The notes below the pieces were generated by a model, which was not told the DNA's origin, did no database searches, and saw nothing but the letters and a program-made list of their open reading frames with translations. Below are positions 16,268 to 25,473 of a stretch of DNA of 64,000 bases, in pieces (position 1 is the stretch's first letter; every line of letters starts with the position of its first letter). The stretch comes from Sediminibacterium ginsengisoli. Its GTDB lineage: Bacteria; Bacteroidota; Bacteroidia; Chitinophagales; Chitinophagaceae. Location: positions 91,005-155,004 of the forward strand of contig NZ_FUWH01000002.1 of assembly GCF_900167075.1 (NCBI RefSeq). Direction: 5' to 3'. The position numbers and the translations under genes are program-made.

Positions 16268-18948
16268 TTTTTTCTGCAAGACGGCAATATCCGGTGCCGG
16301 TTTGTTACACGTTATTTATTCGTATGACTCGTATCAGACAGTTGTTCTTTCTGTTGTTTCTGACAGGGGCGCTGTTATTATCAGCCGGCAGTCTGAAAGC
16401 ACAGGATATAAATACGCATCGTGTCCGTATTGGTTTGAAAGGCGAGAATCTGCTTCGTGCGATAACTGAAATTGAGAAACAAAGCAGCTTTCGCTTTTAT
16501 TACCGGAAAGCAGAAGTGGAAGCGGTTAAAGAACTTACCATTCCGGCAGAGAACAGGACCATTGCAGAAACAATGACGCTGCTGTTGAAGAACACCAGCT
16601 TGTCGTTCCGCCAGGTGGATAATAATATTTTTATCGAAAAAAAACAGACCGAAGTATTTCAGGTCAAAGGAAGAGTAACAGGCCCGGCCGGGCAGCCCAT
16701 TGAATTTGCAGCTGTGAGTCTTTATGCAGATCAGCAATTATTAAAAACAGGATTTACAGATACTTCGGGTATATTCCAGTTAACGGCAACTGAAAAAAGA
16801 AAGTACCGGCTGCACGTCAGTGCTTTGGGTATGGACAGTGCTGATGCAATTATAACTATAGCAGAACCTGTAACCGTATTGCAGGATGTTTCCCTGAAAT
16901 TGAAAGAAGGGCAACTGAAAGAAGTGACGATCACCGGTAATAAGCCATTGCTTGAAAGAAAAACAGACCGGTTGATCTATAACGTAGAACGATCGATCGT
17001 GGCACAGGGTGGTGATGGGCTTGATGTATTATCAAGTACCCCGCTGATCAGGGTTGATGAGAACGGAAATGTGTTCATTGCCGGAAAAAGCAGTGTGGCA
17101 GTGATGGTGAACGACCGGCTGATCCGGCTTTCGGGTACAGAACTGGCTGCATTCATTCGCAGCATCCGTTCCGAAAATATTTCGCGCATTGAAGTCATCA
17201 CAGCACCACCGGCAAAATACGAGGCACAGGGGAATAGCGGTCTTGTCAATTTTGTACTCAAGAAAAATCCTTATTCCGGCTGGAGTGGTTACCTCACTGC
17301 CGGGCAAACCCAGGCTACCTATTCCACTTATGGCGTTAGTGGCGGGTTGAATTACGGAGCGGAAAAACTAACCGCTTCTCTGAAACTGCGCGGCTGGAAT
17401 AGTCAGAAAAACGTGGATGAAAGATATGTGATACAAGGTAACAGTTCGTCGAGTAGTCATGACGACCGCTACGATACCGACAGCACCCGCGGTATGTATA
17501 TCAGCCTCGATTATAAACCCAATGAACGCTCCAATGCCGGGCTGGTATATGATATGGGAGGCAGCCATTCCGGCATGGATATCATCAACAATACGGATTA
17601 TTATAATGGTATGATCTATACCAAAAGCCTGACTACAGGATCGCAGCACCGCAGCCGCGACAGGGCGCAAACACTGAATGCTTATTATGATCTGAAGCTT
17701 AGTAAAAGTAAACTGAGCTTTGCCGGGAATTTTTACGATAATACGCCGCAGAATACGGTAGATTTCAGAACCAAAGATCTATCAACGGATCAGACGGATA
17801 CGGTGCGGACATTATCGTCTGTGCATTACCGTATTTATTCGGGGCAGGCAGATCTTACTTCTGATCTAAAAACCATCAAGCTGGAAACAGGTCTTAAGTA
17901 TACCAGTTTCAGTAATAATTCAGATATCGGTTATTACGATCTTGTGCAGGGAAATTACCAGCAGGATCCGCAGCGCAGCAACCTGTTCGATTATGCGGAA
18001 AAGAATTATGCGGCCTATGTAAGTGCGGATAAAAACTGGGGAAAGTGGTCGGCGAAGTTGGGCATGCGTTATGAGTATGCAGAAGTAGAAGGTTATTCGC
18101 CATCAAGTGGAGATCGTAATAAATATAAGTATGGCAGGTTTTTTCCCAGCGCTTACCTGAACTGGCAGATCAGTGCAGATCATCAGCTGGGTGTTAATTA
18201 TACAAAGCGGATCGATCGGCCTAATTTCCGGGCCGTAAATCCATTCCGCTGGTACACCAATCCGTATAGTTATTATTCCGGCAATCCTCAATTACAGCCC
18301 TCTTACAATCATAATGTAGAGTTTAATTATATATTCCGTGGCAAGCTGGCAGCCAGTTTGTTTTACCAGCGAATGGTCAATGGGTATGATCAGCTCAGCT
18401 TTCTGTCAGGCTTATACGAGATAAGCACTTTTGAGAATTTTTATAACCAGTATAATATAGGTCTGCAGCTTAATTATACGGAAATCTTCTTTAAACGATG
18501 GGAACTGAATTCGGCACTCAGTTACCAGCATGTGCGGGCCGAGGCCAATACATTCGGCGTGGAGGCGCAGAGCGGTTCGTCTTTATATTATTCGCTGTTT
18601 AATAATATTGTGCTGAACAAGGCGCGGACCCTGATCCTGCTGGTCAATTACTGGCAGAACCTGCCGCAGCGCGACGGGAATTCTTATTATAAGACCCGCG
18701 CTAACCTGACGATTGGAATCAAAGCTAGTTTCTGGTCTAAAAAACTGCAGGTTAATTTCAATGTGAACGATATTCTGCGCCAGTATCTCAGTCGCGGTAC
18801 CAATTATTACCAGGATAATGTACAAACCTTCAACAACTACTACGATCTCCGTAAATCAAATCTGAGCTTAACCTGGAATTTCGGTAACGATAAAGTGAAG
18901 GGTGCCAACCGGAAGATTGATTTTAGTGAGAAGAACAGGTCGCAGTAA
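16264..18948 (+). CDS. STN-type TonB-dependent outer-membrane receptor
   Basis: An 894-residue outer-membrane protein. A signal peptide (RIRQLFFLLFLTGALLLSAG) is followed by a STN domain at about 50-118, which signals to FecR. A carboxypeptidase-regulatory-like domain lies at about 135-220 (VKGRVTGPAGQPIEFAAVSL), then a plug-like region (YNVERSIVAQGGDGLDVLSS, ISRIEVITAPPAKYEAQGN). The barrel is of the OMP_b-brl_3 type and ends in LTWNFGNDKV plus a short polar tail. The start at 16264 is kept because of the ATGA overlap; ATG 16324 would give a shorter, more standard signal peptide. The substrate is unknown; no SusD partner follows. Confidence 0.88.
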   Translation: MIFSARRQYPVPVCYTLFIRMTRIRQLFFLLFLTGALLLSAGSLKAQDINTHRVRIGLKGENLLRAITEIEKQSSFRFYYRKAEVEAVKELTIPAENRTIAETMTLLLKNTSLSFRQVDNNIFIEKKQTEVFQVKGRVTGPAGQPIEFAAVSLYADQQLLKTGFTDTSGIFQLTATEKRKYRLHVSALGMDSADAIITIAEPVTVLQDVSLKLKEGQLKEVTITGNKPLLERKTDRLIYNVERSIVAQGGDGLDVLSSTPLIRVDENGNVFIAGKSSVAVMVNDRLIRLSGTELAAFIRSIRSENISRIEVITAPPAKYEAQGNSGLVNFVLKKNPYSGWSGYLTAGQTQATYSTYGVSGGLNYGAEKLTASLKLRGWNSQKNVDERYVIQGNSSSSSHDDRYDTDSTRGMYISLDYKPNERSNAGLVYDMGGSHSGMDIINNTDYYNGMIYTKSLTTGSQHRSRDRAQTLNAYYDLKLSKSKLSFAGNFYDNTPQNTVDFRTKDLSTDQTDTVRTLSSVHYRIYSGQADLTSDLKTIKLETGLKYTSFSNNSDIGYYDLVQGNYQQDPQRSNLFDYAEKNYAAYVSADKNWGKWSAKLGMRYEYAEVEGYSPSSGDRNKYKYGRFFPSAYLNWQISADHQLGVNYTKRIDRPNFRAVNPFRWYTNPYSYYSGNPQLQPSYNHNVEFNYIFRGKLAASLFYQRMVNGYDQLSFLSGLYEISTFENFYNQYNIGLQLNYTEIFFKRWELNSALSYQHVRAEANTFGVEAQSGSSLYYSLFNNIVLNKARTLILLVNYWQNLPQRDGNSYYKTRANLTIGIKASFWSKKLQVNFNVNDILRQYLSRGTNYYQDNVQTFNNYYDLRKSNLSLTWNFGNDKVKGANRKIDFSEKNRSQ

Positions 18949-18974
18949 ATGTTTTATATATTGATTGAGTACAC

Positions 18975-19006
18975 AGCCGTTGTCATTATGATAACGGCTT
19001 TTTTTT
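18975..19006 (+). terminator. rho-independent terminator after the receptor
   Basis: An 11-bp stem with one mismatch (AGCCGTTGTCA with TGATAACGGCT) around a TTA loop runs into eight T residues. It closes the sigma/FecR/receptor transcript. Confidence 0.85.
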
Positions 19007-19183
19007 ATATGATATGGATGGAAGAAAATCTACTATCAACGATCTCCATTTTGGCAACAAAAAGAGGTATAAATACGCATGCGATTTATTGAGGAAATAA
19101 TTGAAATTGCTTTTAGTTAAATGTAGAAGCTGAAAATGGATCTGAATGGAATAGATATTTTCTAATTGTAAAAGTATTAGCCG

Positions 19184-19699
19184 ATGAAAGAAATGATTGA
19201 TTTATATGTGAAGGTGGTAATTGCGATGTTAGGATTTATAGGCCCATCATTTTCTTTATGGATACCGTTATTCTATTCTGCCATTGAGAATGCCCAAGAC
19301 AGGAGCAGGGCGCAAATAAGAAGAATTCAAAATCTTCTTGAGGAAGATCCGGATTATGAAGGGAAAGTGAATGAATTGAGTATGTTATTAAAAAGGAATA
19401 AACAAGAGGTCAGGAAGTTGCATCCGAAGTATCAGATACTGAGGCTGATGACAGGTCTGGGTGTGGCCATTTTCTTTGCTGAGCTTTATTATGTTCTGAA
19501 AGTTCAGGTGTATTCATTGTATAGTATATATTTTAATATAGGGGCATTGTTTTTTAGCTGCCTGGGTTCCATATTCTCCTTATTGGTGTTATGGCAACTG
19601 TTTAGCACCATTATAAAAGCAAAGGAAGAGGAACAAAAGATGAAAAAGAAACGGCCTGAGGAGCCGGGGGCTGATTTTTCAATAAACTATAATAACTGA
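19184..19699 (+). CDS. hypothetical membrane protein with coiled-coil loop
   Basis: A 171-residue protein of unknown family. A hydrophobic segment at about 9-30 (VVIAMLGFIGPSFSLWIPLF) is followed by a charged helical stretch (about 38-85, rich in Arg, Gln, Glu), then two more membrane segments at about 89-106 and 114-140. The C-terminus is strongly basic (EEQKMKKKRPEEP). Its DNA is visibly more AT-rich than the flanking operons. It heads a short AT-rich block with the next gene and the SIR2-like gene, which suggests acquisition by transfer. No motif allows a function to be proposed. Confidence 0.6.
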   Translation: MKEMIDLYVKVVIAMLGFIGPSFSLWIPLFYSAIENAQDRSRAQIRRIQNLLEEDPDYEGKVNELSMLLKRNKQEVRKLHPKYQILRLMTGLGVAIFFAELYYVLKVQVYSLYSIYFNIGALFFSCLGSIFSLLVLWQLFSTIIKAKEEEQKMKKKRPEEPGADFSINYNN

Positions 19700-19719
19700 G
19701 TTGAACCTAAAAATACAAT

Positions 19720-20049
19720 ATGAATAAAGTCAGAGTAGTTGAAGTTATTGATAGTCAATCGGTCAGAATCGCACCTAAATGGGTGGCAAGGAGGATTGGT
19801 TCGAAAGAGAAGACAGCAGGCGATGTTATCATAATTGATAAATTTCGAAAAATGACTCCCAGGCATGAAGACAAAATAATAAAAAGGCTGAAAATATTAC
19901 TTTTAGAAAAAGGCGTCTTTTTGATGAACGATCATGTTGAGGTCAATGGAGATAAGATATCAGTTGTGGCAGATATCGTACTGGATAGAACTGAGATCTC
20001 ATATTATTTCCCGGAGTTTAAATTTGAAGAAGAAACAGAACTTGTATAA
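19720..20049 (+). CDS. hypothetical protein in AT-rich island
   Basis: A 109-residue soluble protein with a mixed alpha/beta look: an N-terminal strand (KVRVVEVIDSQSVRIAP), a basic helix (EDKIIKRLKILLLEKG) and a C-terminal strand region (ISVVADIVLDRTEISYYF) ending in acidic residues. No family is recognised. It follows the membrane gene by 20 bases on the same strand, so the two are probably cotranscribed. It converges with the SIR2-like gene, with 64 bases between their stops. Confidence 0.6.
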   Translation: MNKVRVVEVIDSQSVRIAPKWVARRIGSKEKTAGDVIIIDKFRKMTPRHEDKIIKRLKILLLEKGVFLMNDHVEVNGDKISVVADIVLDRTEISYYFPEFKFEEETELV

Positions 20050-20113
20050 AGCGCTTGTTAGGCTATATATATAGGAATATGCTTTTTCTGATATCAGGAT
20101 ACGATTATTCCAA

Positions 20114-21256
20114 TTAAAGTTGCGGAGGAAGAAAAAATGAATCGATATAGGATACGGGAATAATACTCGGCCCTGGATATGGCAGACCTTCAAAAGAGGA
20201 TTTGAATAAAGAAACAATATTTCCTACTCTATTTGGCATGTCTTGTATATAAACAGTTTGTAGCTTCTTCATGTTATTAATTAAAAAGCTATCTGTTTCT
20301 CGATTAAAAAAAGGAAAAGAGTAACCAATAATTACAAGTATTTCAGTTTTTTCGGCAATTTTTTTAGCATAAGCTATTGTCTTATCTATGTTTTTATAAA
20401 CATATGCAGGGCCGTTTTCGTTATGCTCCCAGCAAAAGTTGAACATTTTATAAAAGTCATCTTGTGGCCAATTTTCTGTAAGAAACTGTCTTGAGTAGTG
20501 GAAAAAATTATTGAGACGTTCATTTTGATATGGAGCGAGTTCATCTAAAATAGTACGATAGTTCTGTTTGTCCTCGTTATAAAATAACGCTTGTCCATTC
20601 AATTTTACAATTGAAAAATTATTCTCGTCGAGAGTATTAAAATATTCAGGAGATTCAATACAATATCGTGAAGGGACTACCTGAAGTTGTTTTTGTAAAT
20701 TGAAAATATATGCATCTGCATCTTTTTTATAATTTTTAAAAGATAACTCAAACTGCATGTCGTAATTCCAGGTAATAATACTTATTCCCGCTTTGAGCAT
20801 TACTTTGCCGGGCTCATTTTTTAAAATCGAAGCAATAAAGCTATCATAACGTTTGTCGGGCATATCTTTTTTTCTATATGCATCAGGATTAGAAGTATTA
20901 ATTGGCTCCGTTTGAAAATCTATCAATTGTTCTAAAAGGAAATAAAATATCAGAGCTCTTTTAAGACGTAATAAACCGTCTTCGTCAGTGTGGTACAGCT
21001 TTTTTGCTAATGTATCTACTGTTTGGTGATGTTCAGATTCTTCAAATAACCATATTAATTCTTTGCGAATCTTGTCATATTCTGGTTGAAACTCCTTTTT
21101 GAAACCGATTTTAAAATAGGTTTCAGTATTTAGCTTTGTATCTGAAAAATCTTCAAGTTTATTTAAAACACATGTTATTCGGGTACGCATGTTGTTAATA
21201 ACGGGCATTGCAAATGCACTGGCGCCAGCTCCTAATAAATAGGTAATATTTTTCAT
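20114..21256 (-). CDS. SIR2-like NAD-binding fold protein, possible defence NADase
   Basis: A 380-residue protein with the layout of SIR2-like domains. It starts NITYLLGAGASAFAMPVINN, where GAGAS (9-13) is the NAD-phosphate loop. TWNYDMQFE (N164, D166) matches the usual TNYD motif, KLNGQALFY (219-226) sits where KLHG is normal, and IIGYSFP (309-315) matches the late GYSF motif. The catalytic His of KLHG is Asn220 here. Related stand-alone SIR2 proteins deplete NAD during phage infection (ThsA, DSR and others). The gene sits in an AT-rich block unlike its surroundings. Fold assignment is from motifs; the defence role is inference. Confidence 0.65.
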   Translation of the reverse strand: MKNITYLLGAGASAFAMPVINNMRTRITCVLNKLEDFSDTKLNTETYFKIGFKKEFQPEYDKIRKELIWLFEESEHHQTVDTLAKKLYHTDEDGLLRLKRALIFYFLLEQLIDFQTEPINTSNPDAYRKKDMPDKRYDSFIASILKNEPGKVMLKAGISIITWNYDMQFELSFKNYKKDADAYIFNLQKQLQVVPSRYCIESPEYFNTLDENNFSIVKLNGQALFYNEDKQNYRTILDELAPYQNERLNNFFHYSRQFLTENWPQDDFYKMFNFCWEHNENGPAYVYKNIDKTIAYAKKIAEKTEILVIIGYSFPFFNRETDSFLINNMKKLQTVYIQDMPNRVGNIVSLFKSSFEGLPYPGPSIIPVSYIDSFFLPPQL

Positions 21257-21387
21257 TTTATAACGTTTCCTTATAGTAAATTAGGGGATATACGTCTCTT
21301 TTCCCAAATCCGTAACCCATTTTTCCCGATTTAAAAAATACCTGAAACATAAAGCAGCCAACTTCGCGCAAAATTTGTGAGACTGCT

Positions 21388-23733
21388 ATGAAAAGAATTC
21401 TGTACCTCCTCTTGTTTTTAAGTTGTTCTTTTTCTTCTTTGTTTGCCAATGAGGTGCCAACAGGTACTGTTAAAGGGCGCATTACAACCCGTGATAATCA
21501 GCCTGGTGCTTTTGTGTCGGTTGTGGTTATCGGTACCGGCCGCAGTACCGTTAGCGATGAAGAAGGATATTTTACCATATCTAAAGTATCTTCCGGCAAC
21601 CGCAAACTGGAAGTGACCCTGGTAGGTTACGAAACCCTGCACCAGAACGTACAGGTAGAAGATAATAAAACCGTAACCGTTAACCTTCGGATCAGCATTT
21701 CCAACAGTGAACTGCAGGAGGTAACGGTTACCAATTCTAAAAGTAAGTTCGTTTACAAATCCAGCGATTATGTGGCCCGTATGCCACTGCGTAACCTGGA
21801 AAACCCGCAGGTATACAATGTAGTGGGTCGTGCTATTATGCAGGACCAGGTAATTATTGAACGTACCGACCTTTACCGTAATATACCGGGTGCCGTACCT
21901 AATTTCTCGGCAGGCGGTTCTATGGGACTGAGCATGCGTGGTTTTTCCACCACCATTGGTATGAGGAATGGCATGGCTACAAGTGCAATCGTTCCGCTCA
22001 ACCCGGCTATCCTCGAGCGTGTGGAATCGATCAAAGGCCCTTCCGGTACTTTGTTCGGCAGTAACAGGAACGTTACTTTCGGTGGTGTATATAACTATGT
22101 AACCAAACGCCCTTATGACCAGTTTGGCGGCGAAATCAGCTTCGCCGGCGGCAGCTATGAGTTCAGCAGGATCACGGCTGATATCAACACGCCGCTGAAT
22201 AAGGAAAAAACCATGCTGCTTCGTGTAAATGCGGCTGGTCAGTCGGAGGGAAGCTTCCAGGACCAGGGCTTCAACAAAAACTATACTTTCGCACCAACAT
22301 TTTCTTACCAGGTGAACGATCGGTTGAAATTCACACTGGATATGGAAGCAACACGTGGTAATTACACCGTGGTTTCTTTCTCACTCGGCAACCTGAACAA
22401 TATCACTGCCCGCAACTTCAAAGACCTGCCGCTGGATTATAAAAAGTCATATATCAACAACAGCACCGATGTAAACAACGGGATCAACAACCTGCAGGCT
22501 CAGATCGAGTATAAGATCTCTGATCAGTGGAAGTCGCAAACCAACTACCTGTATTCAGTTGGCTTCTACAAGAACTTCTACTGGACCGCCCTGAACATGC
22601 TCAACGACTCCATGTATGCCCGTGTGGTAAGGAATCAAACCCCTGAAACATTCGGCAATATTGAAGTGCAGCAGAATTTTATCGGCGATTTCAAGATCGG
22701 CGGCTTGCGCAACCGGATGGTGATCGGGTTGGATTACAATTACAACTATAATGAACTGTATCGCGCTACGGTTAACTTCGATACCATTAATATCCGTAGT
22801 GCTTCTATACGCATCATGAGCCGTACCGCACTGGAAAACGTAACCGCTTCACGTTTCACATCGTCTAATACTGTTTCTAAAAATGCAAGTATCTACGCTT
22901 CAGATGTAGTGAATCTTACAGATGAACTGATGGCGATGCTCAGCCTGCGTGTTGACCATTTTTCTACCCGCGGTACTTATTCGCCGTTAACCGGACTGTA
23001 TACAGGTGGTTATGAACAAACATCTGTTTCACCCAAGTTCGGTCTCGTTTACCAGGTCATTAAAAATAAATTATCGCTCTTCGGTAACTACATGAACGGT
23101 TTCGTGAACCTGGCCCCTGCTACACAACCGGACGGTTCTGTCCTCGTACTGAAACCTCAATATGGTAACCAGTGGGAAGGTGGTGTTAAATTCGATCTGT
23201 TCAATACGCAGCTTAACGGTAGTGTAAGTTTCTACAATATCGACGTAACCAATTCTACCAGGACGGAAGTGATCGGCGGTCTGAACTTCACCATTCAGGA
23301 CGGAACCCAGCGCAGCCGTGGTATCGAAGCGGAAGTGATCGCAAGTCCTTTCAAAGGCCTGAGCATTGTGGCAGGTTATGGTTATAATGAGAATACTTAT
23401 ATCAATGCTGCTGCATCACTCAAAGGTAAAAATGTGATCTTCAGCCCAACCAATATTGCTAACCTCTGGACCAGCTATACCATTCCTGAAGGTTCATGGA
23501 AAGGTTTGGGCCTCGGTGCCGGTGTAAATTATACCGGGGCATCATGGTTCGATGCGGCTAATTTGTTCAAAGTTCCTGCATACACACTGCTGAGTGCAAC
23601 TGCTTTCTACGATGCGCCAAAATTCAGGGTAGCACTGAAAGGTAATAATCTCTCAGACCAGCGTTACTGGAATAATAACGGATCTCCTCAAAAACCTGTG
23701 AATTTCATTGCCAGTGTCTCGCTCAAATTCTAA
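21388..23733 (+). CDS. TonB-dependent siderophore-type receptor
   Basis: A 781-residue outer-membrane receptor. A signal peptide (RILYLLLFLSCSFSSLFA) is followed by a carboxypeptidase-like domain (about 27-110). The plug (about 125-245) shows SMGLSMRGFSTTIGMRNG, ERVESIKGPSGTLFGS and GGVYNYVTKRP, typical of ferric-siderophore receptors. The barrel ends in NFIASVSLKF. It has no STN domain. The next gene, a PepSY membrane protein, overlaps its 3' end, a pairing often linked to iron-siderophore reduction. Iron regulation by Fur is likely, but no clear Fur box was read in the 131 bases before it. Confidence 0.9.
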   Translation: MKRILYLLLFLSCSFSSLFANEVPTGTVKGRITTRDNQPGAFVSVVVIGTGRSTVSDEEGYFTISKVSSGNRKLEVTLVGYETLHQNVQVEDNKTVTVNLRISISNSELQEVTVTNSKSKFVYKSSDYVARMPLRNLENPQVYNVVGRAIMQDQVIIERTDLYRNIPGAVPNFSAGGSMGLSMRGFSTTIGMRNGMATSAIVPLNPAILERVESIKGPSGTLFGSNRNVTFGGVYNYVTKRPYDQFGGEISFAGGSYEFSRITADINTPLNKEKTMLLRVNAAGQSEGSFQDQGFNKNYTFAPTFSYQVNDRLKFTLDMEATRGNYTVVSFSLGNLNNITARNFKDLPLDYKKSYINNSTDVNNGINNLQAQIEYKISDQWKSQTNYLYSVGFYKNFYWTALNMLNDSMYARVVRNQTPETFGNIEVQQNFIGDFKIGGLRNRMVIGLDYNYNYNELYRATVNFDTINIRSASIRIMSRTALENVTASRFTSSNTVSKNASIYASDVVNLTDELMAMLSLRVDHFSTRGTYSPLTGLYTGGYEQTSVSPKFGLVYQVIKNKLSLFGNYMNGFVNLAPATQPDGSVLVLKPQYGNQWEGGVKFDLFNTQLNGSVSFYNIDVTNSTRTEVIGGLNFTIQDGTQRSRGIEAEVIASPFKGLSIVAGYGYNENTYINAAASLKGKNVIFSPTNIANLWTSYTIPEGSWKGLGLGAGVNYTGASWFDAANLFKVPAYTLLSATAFYDAPKFRVALKGNNLSDQRYWNNNGSPQKPVNFIASVSLKF

Positions 23734-24859
23734 AAGACGGCTTAAAAATATCGTGGGATTTATCCACCGCTGGCTCGGACTCGTGTCCGGGCTGGTGTTT
23801 TTTACCATGGCATTGACCGGGGCCATTTATTGTTTTCAGCCTGAACTGTCAAAGCTGACGGAATCTTATCTGACGGTAAAGGAACAACCAGGCCCGTATC
23901 TCCCCGCATCAGAAATATATAAAATTGCTACGGCGCAAATTCCGGATAAAAAGCCGACCCGTATCATTTATAAAGGCAGAAGTGAATCGGTAGTAGTTCA
24001 TTTCATTAACCGCAGCGCAAAGCAACCTTATTATTTTGGTGTTTTTCTTAACCCTTATACGGGTGAAGTGCTGCGGGTGCAGGATATGGACAAAGAATTT
24101 TTCATATTCATACTGCAGGGGCATATGTATCTCTGGTTGCCGCAAAAGATCGGGAAAGTAGTTGTGGGTATCTGTATGATCATCTTTGCTGGCATCGTAT
24201 TAAGTGGCATTGTGCTCTGGTGGCCACGGAATAAAGGCGCCCGAAAAGGTAGCTTTCGCGTGAAGCTGGATGCCTCTCCTAAACGCCTGAACTACGATCT
24301 GCATAGCGTACTCGGTTTTTATGCAAGCTGGGTACTGATATTTATTATTGCCACAGGACTTGCCTGGAGTTTTGAAAGTGTGATGAATGCTGAATACTGG
24401 TTATTCAGTGGCGGAAAAAGCCGTCCCAAACCACCTGTGTTTATTTCTAAAAAAGTATCCATCAGCGATACGATACCTGTGATAGACAAAATTGTGGCTG
24501 CTGCAACTACTGCTTATCCGGATGCAGCACGTTACCAGATCAGGTTGCCCCAAACTGATTCAGCGTCTTACCAGCTGATGATGTACTTCGACAAGGGAAA
24601 ATATACAAGGACCGATAATCTCTACTTCAATCAATACACAGCAGAACGGTTTCAGCCATCTGTGTGGGGTTTATATGAAGATGCTAACCCCGGTGAGAAA
24701 GCCAACCGCATGACCTACGATATCCATACCGGTGGTATTGCAGGTTTGCCGGGCCGGATATTGGTATTCTTCACTGCACTTATTGCCGCATCGTTACCTG
24801 TAACAGGTTTTTATATCTGGTGGGGTAAACGGAAAAAGAAAAGGAGAAAAAAGAAATAA
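23708..24859 (+). CDS. PepSY-associated transmembrane protein
   Basis: A 383-residue inner-membrane protein of the PepSY_TM (PiuB-like) family. The first helix is seen in IVGFIHRWLGLVSGLVFFTM, with further spans near 155-175 (VVVGICMIIFAGIVLSGIVL), 205-225 and 350-370. The loop pattern AIYCFQPELSKL and the late YDIHTGGIAGLPGRILVF are typical. Such proteins are thought to reduce or release iron from imported siderophores. No ATG opens the gene: the frame begins with TTG 23708 or GTG 23714 inside the 3' end of the receptor gene, which implies translational coupling. The C-terminus is very basic. Confidence 0.85.
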   Translation: MPVSRSNSKRRLKNIVGFIHRWLGLVSGLVFFTMALTGAIYCFQPELSKLTESYLTVKEQPGPYLPASEIYKIATAQIPDKKPTRIIYKGRSESVVVHFINRSAKQPYYFGVFLNPYTGEVLRVQDMDKEFFIFILQGHMYLWLPQKIGKVVVGICMIIFAGIVLSGIVLWWPRNKGARKGSFRVKLDASPKRLNYDLHSVLGFYASWVLIFIIATGLAWSFESVMNAEYWLFSGGKSRPKPPVFISKKVSISDTIPVIDKIVAAATTAYPDAARYQIRLPQTDSASYQLMMYFDKGKYTRTDNLYFNQYTAERFQPSVWGLYEDANPGEKANRMTYDIHTGGIAGLPGRILVFFTALIAASLPVTGFYIWWGKRKKKRRKKK

Positions 24860-24861
24860 TA

Positions 24862-25188
24862 TCAGGCACAGCCATTGTATGCTGATAACAGGCAATCGAT
24901 TCCGTCGGTGATCATATGTAAGAGCAATCCGACAGCAATGATCCTCGTTTTTTTGGGTACCAGCAACAATAAGTATACCCCGATCATTGGCCAGCTATGC
25001 AGGGGATGGAAACCAATACTGCACCTGCATGGATCAAATACCGGTATCGCGATCAGGTGATCAAGATCAATAACCATGGTGCACAGGAACAGAAGATAGG
25101 TCCTTTTCCAGCGCTCAGGCGTATAGAACCATGCAACGATTGCCGGGAATGCAAAATGCAGGAAATAATGAAGAATGGTTTGTGCCAT
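24862..25188 (-). CDS. DUF6122 family membrane protein
   Basis: A 108-residue integral membrane protein that is mostly hydrophobic. It starts MAQTILHYFLHFAFP, a His-containing pattern (HYxLHFxxP) characteristic of the DUF6122 family, and contains IDLDHLIAIPVFDP and GFHPLHSW. The conserved His and Asp residues resemble those of membrane-bound putative metal-dependent hydrolases (YdjM/LexA-regulated type). Function is unknown. It converges with the PepSY gene, with only two bases between their stops. Confidence 0.75.
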   Translation of the reverse strand: MAQTILHYFLHFAFPAIVAWFYTPERWKRTYLLFLCTMVIDLDHLIAIPVFDPCRCSIGFHPLHSWPMIGVYLLLLVPKKTRIIAVGLLLHMITDGIDCLLSAYNGCA

Positions 25189-25215
25189 GCGGTATAAAGA
25201 TACTGTGCAAAATAA

Positions 25216-25244
25216 AACGGACTTACAAACAGTGTAAGTCCGTT
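25216..25244. terminator. strong hairpin, possible terminator
   Basis: A perfect 12-bp stem (AACGGACTTACA at 25216-25227 with its complement at 25233-25244) closes a five-base loop. On the + strand it is followed by CTTATT, and on the - strand by TTTATTTTGC. It may end leftward transcripts from the serine hydrolase gene at 25474-26628. The rest of the 285-base gap (25189-25473) shows no gene. Confidence 0.5.
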
Positions 25245-25473
25245 CTTATTATGTTGAAACTGTTGGATGAATGATGTATGGTGTTTTGAAGATATTTTCA
25301 ATTCTCTAAGCCACTTCAAATTCATACTTCTGGTCGCTCAAGGTGCTACGCTGTTTCCGCTGATGTCTCCCGGAGGGGACTCAGCGCAGCACGCTCTTAC
25401 TATTTTTAAAGTTGTTTATCAATTCTAACTTTCATTCAGGTGCCGCATTTGTCGCTCAGGCCCCAACACCTGA

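Noticed and set aside
25330..25440. A GC-rich patch with repeated GGTCGCTCA/TCGCTCAGG-like words after the DUF6122 gene
   Set aside because: I looked for a repeat array or an IS end but found no regular unit, no flanking duplication and no open frame.
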